Part shown: positions 5,145-5,898 of the stretch, in pieces
Layout: each line of letters begins with the position of its first letter
Position numbering within the stretch: position 1 is the stretch's first letter
NCBI GenBank assembly: GCA_913041325.1
Contig: CAJWHU010000096.1
Span: forward strand, 1 to 5,898
Length of the DNA stretch: 5,898 nt
DNA from: an uncultured Fidelibacterota bacterium
Lineage (GTDB): Bacteria > Marinisomatota > Marinisomatia > Marinisomatales > UBA1611
Direction: 5' to 3'
Made by a program: the position numbers and the translations under genes
Notes under the pieces: model-generated
Told to the model about the DNA's origin: nothing
The model's database searches: none
The model's input: only the letters and a program-made list of their open reading frames with translations

Positions 5145-5898
5145 CAGGCGCTCTCCCTTTAATCAATGCATCGGTTGTCGAATCACCCTTTTTTCTTTTT
5201 CCAGGCTTTAGGCTAAGTATTGGGATATTGTGCTTGGCTAATATAGCATCGATTTCTTTTTGATTAGTTTTGATGAATTTATTTAATTTTTTCTTCCAGT
5301 CGGTTTCTCCATCTCTCACACCCATTGTGGTGTAATAGTCCATTCTTCCCCAACCTTGATCAGTGGTTTCTAAAGGAATGAAAACGTATTTACTTTTGTC
5401 GTAACCTTTCTTATTCAAATAATGACTGGCTATTGGGCCTGACATAAAGGCGATGTCGATCAAACCATCTATCATATCCTCTATTATGGTTTCACCAATT
5501 ACAGCAACACGGGGATCGAATGTTAAGTTATAAGGCCGAACTCTACCCATTAAATTGTATCTTTGCAGTACAAAGGTAGGTGGGGTTCCTGCTTGAACAC
5601 CTATTGACAGTTCGGCTAGTTGCGGATGATCTGGTCTATCAACTTCAATTTCTGAGTCTTTTAAGTAAACCATGCCATATGCCCATCTCATGTATGGGAC
5701 AGTATTAAGAACAAGTTCGTTTCCAGCAGTAATACCTATTATTATGTCACATTTTTTTTTGTCTAGGGTATTTCTTACATAACCAATGACTTGTGGAAAA
5801 TAATCATAGACTACTGGGATGTTGAGTTTTTTTCCAAGAAGTTCTGCGATCTCGTTTTCAAAGCCTTCGCCTTTATCATTAGAAAAAGGGAGATTTGA
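5137..5898 (-). CDS. Quinoprotein dehydrogenase-associated periplasmic substrate-binding-like protein (MoxJ/XoxJ-like), 5' end outside window
   Basis: On the minus strand the frame is open from the window edge to a TAG at 5137-5139, giving 253 visible residues; an internal ATG at 5691 is not the start. Visible residues 2-18 (NLPFSN, then EGFENEIA), 40-55 (YVRNTL, then CDIIIG) and the TAGNELVLNTVPY stretch (57-69) match the periplasmic-binding-protein family linked to PQQ dehydrogenases, which includes MoxJ and XoxJ. XoxJ is thought to assist maturation or activation of the lanthanide methanol dehydrogenase. Only the signal peptide and roughly the first 30-40 residues should be missing. The C-terminus (230-253) is a Lys-rich tail. 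The dehydrogenase and cytochrome genes would be expected upstream of it, beyond the window edge. The call as a family member is firm; MoxJ/XoxJ function versus another dehydrogenase partner is inference. Confidence 0.87.
   Translation of the reverse strand, partial: SNLPFSNDKGEGFENEIAELLGKKLNIPVVYDYFPQVIGYVRNTLDKKKCDIIIGITAGNELVLNTVPYMRWAYGMVYLKDSEIEVDRPDHPQLAELSIGVQAGTPPTFVLQRYNLMGRVRPYNLTFDPRVAVIGETIIEDMIDGLIDIAFMSGPIASHYLNKKGYDKSKYVFIPLETTDQGWGRMDYYTTMGVRDGETDWKKKLNKFIKTNQKEIDAILAKHNIPILSLKPGKRKKGDSTTDALIKGRAPVK

Noticed and set aside
5173..5200. Possible pqqE terminator on the + strand: a hairpin at 5173-5187 followed by a T-rich run
   Set aside because: The stem is only six positions with a mismatch and a G-U pair, and the T-run encodes the Lys-rich tail of the minus-strand gene, so it is explained by coding. 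It stays possible but unsupported.

Overview
This window is dominated by a pyrroloquinoline quinone (PQQ) biosynthesis operon, pqqA-pqqB-pqqC-pqqD-pqqE, on the + strand. Its flanks carry genes of the kind found next to PQQ-dependent alcohol or methanol dehydrogenases. The DNA is AT-rich (about one third G+C by eye) and compact, with overlapping genes. The Pqq proteins resemble those of alphaproteobacterial methylotrophs: stretches of PqqB match what I remember of the Methylorubrum protein, and PqqA has the longer alphaproteobacterial-type sequence. Together this suggests an AT-rich, probably marine or freshwater alphaproteobacterium that oxidises alcohols. That assignment is inference; no taxonomic marker gene is present.

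Left part (1-1727): a 5'-truncated ABC-2 type permease of the PedC-like family overlaps by one base a small exported cupredoxin-like protein that contains no Cys or His. Next comes an exported protein of unknown function (1083-1727) whose stop codon lies in a 10-bp hairpin. These three look like the end of an accessory operon for a quinoprotein dehydrogenase system.

Middle (1728-1854): a 127-base intergenic region with a weak candidate promoter and an inverted repeat just ahead of pqqA.

PQQ operon (1855-5144): pqqA is a 25-residue precursor with the Glu16/Tyr20 pair that becomes PQQ. A strong GC-rich 10-bp hairpin and then a perfect extended -10 element separate it from pqqB, so precursor and enzymes can be expressed at different levels. 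pqqB, pqqC, pqqD and pqqE overlap one another by 4, 23 and 8 bases, which points to translational coupling. In the expected pathway PqqD presents PqqA to the radical SAM enzyme PqqE, which crosslinks Glu16 to Tyr20. A protease (no pqqF or pqqG is visible here) frees the crosslinked amino acids, PqqB hydroxylates the tyrosine ring, and PqqC performs the final ring closure and oxidation.

Right part (5137-5898, - strand): a 3' portion of a periplasmic substrate-binding-like protein of the quinoprotein-dehydrogenase-associated (MoxJ/XoxJ-like) family converges on pqqE and overlaps its end by 8 bases. No dehydrogenase gene lies in the window. The system itself is known; the points worth a second look are the pqqA/pqqB regulatory gap, the ligand-less cupredoxin, the altered Cys motif of PqqB, the unknown exported protein and the antiparallel gene overlap.
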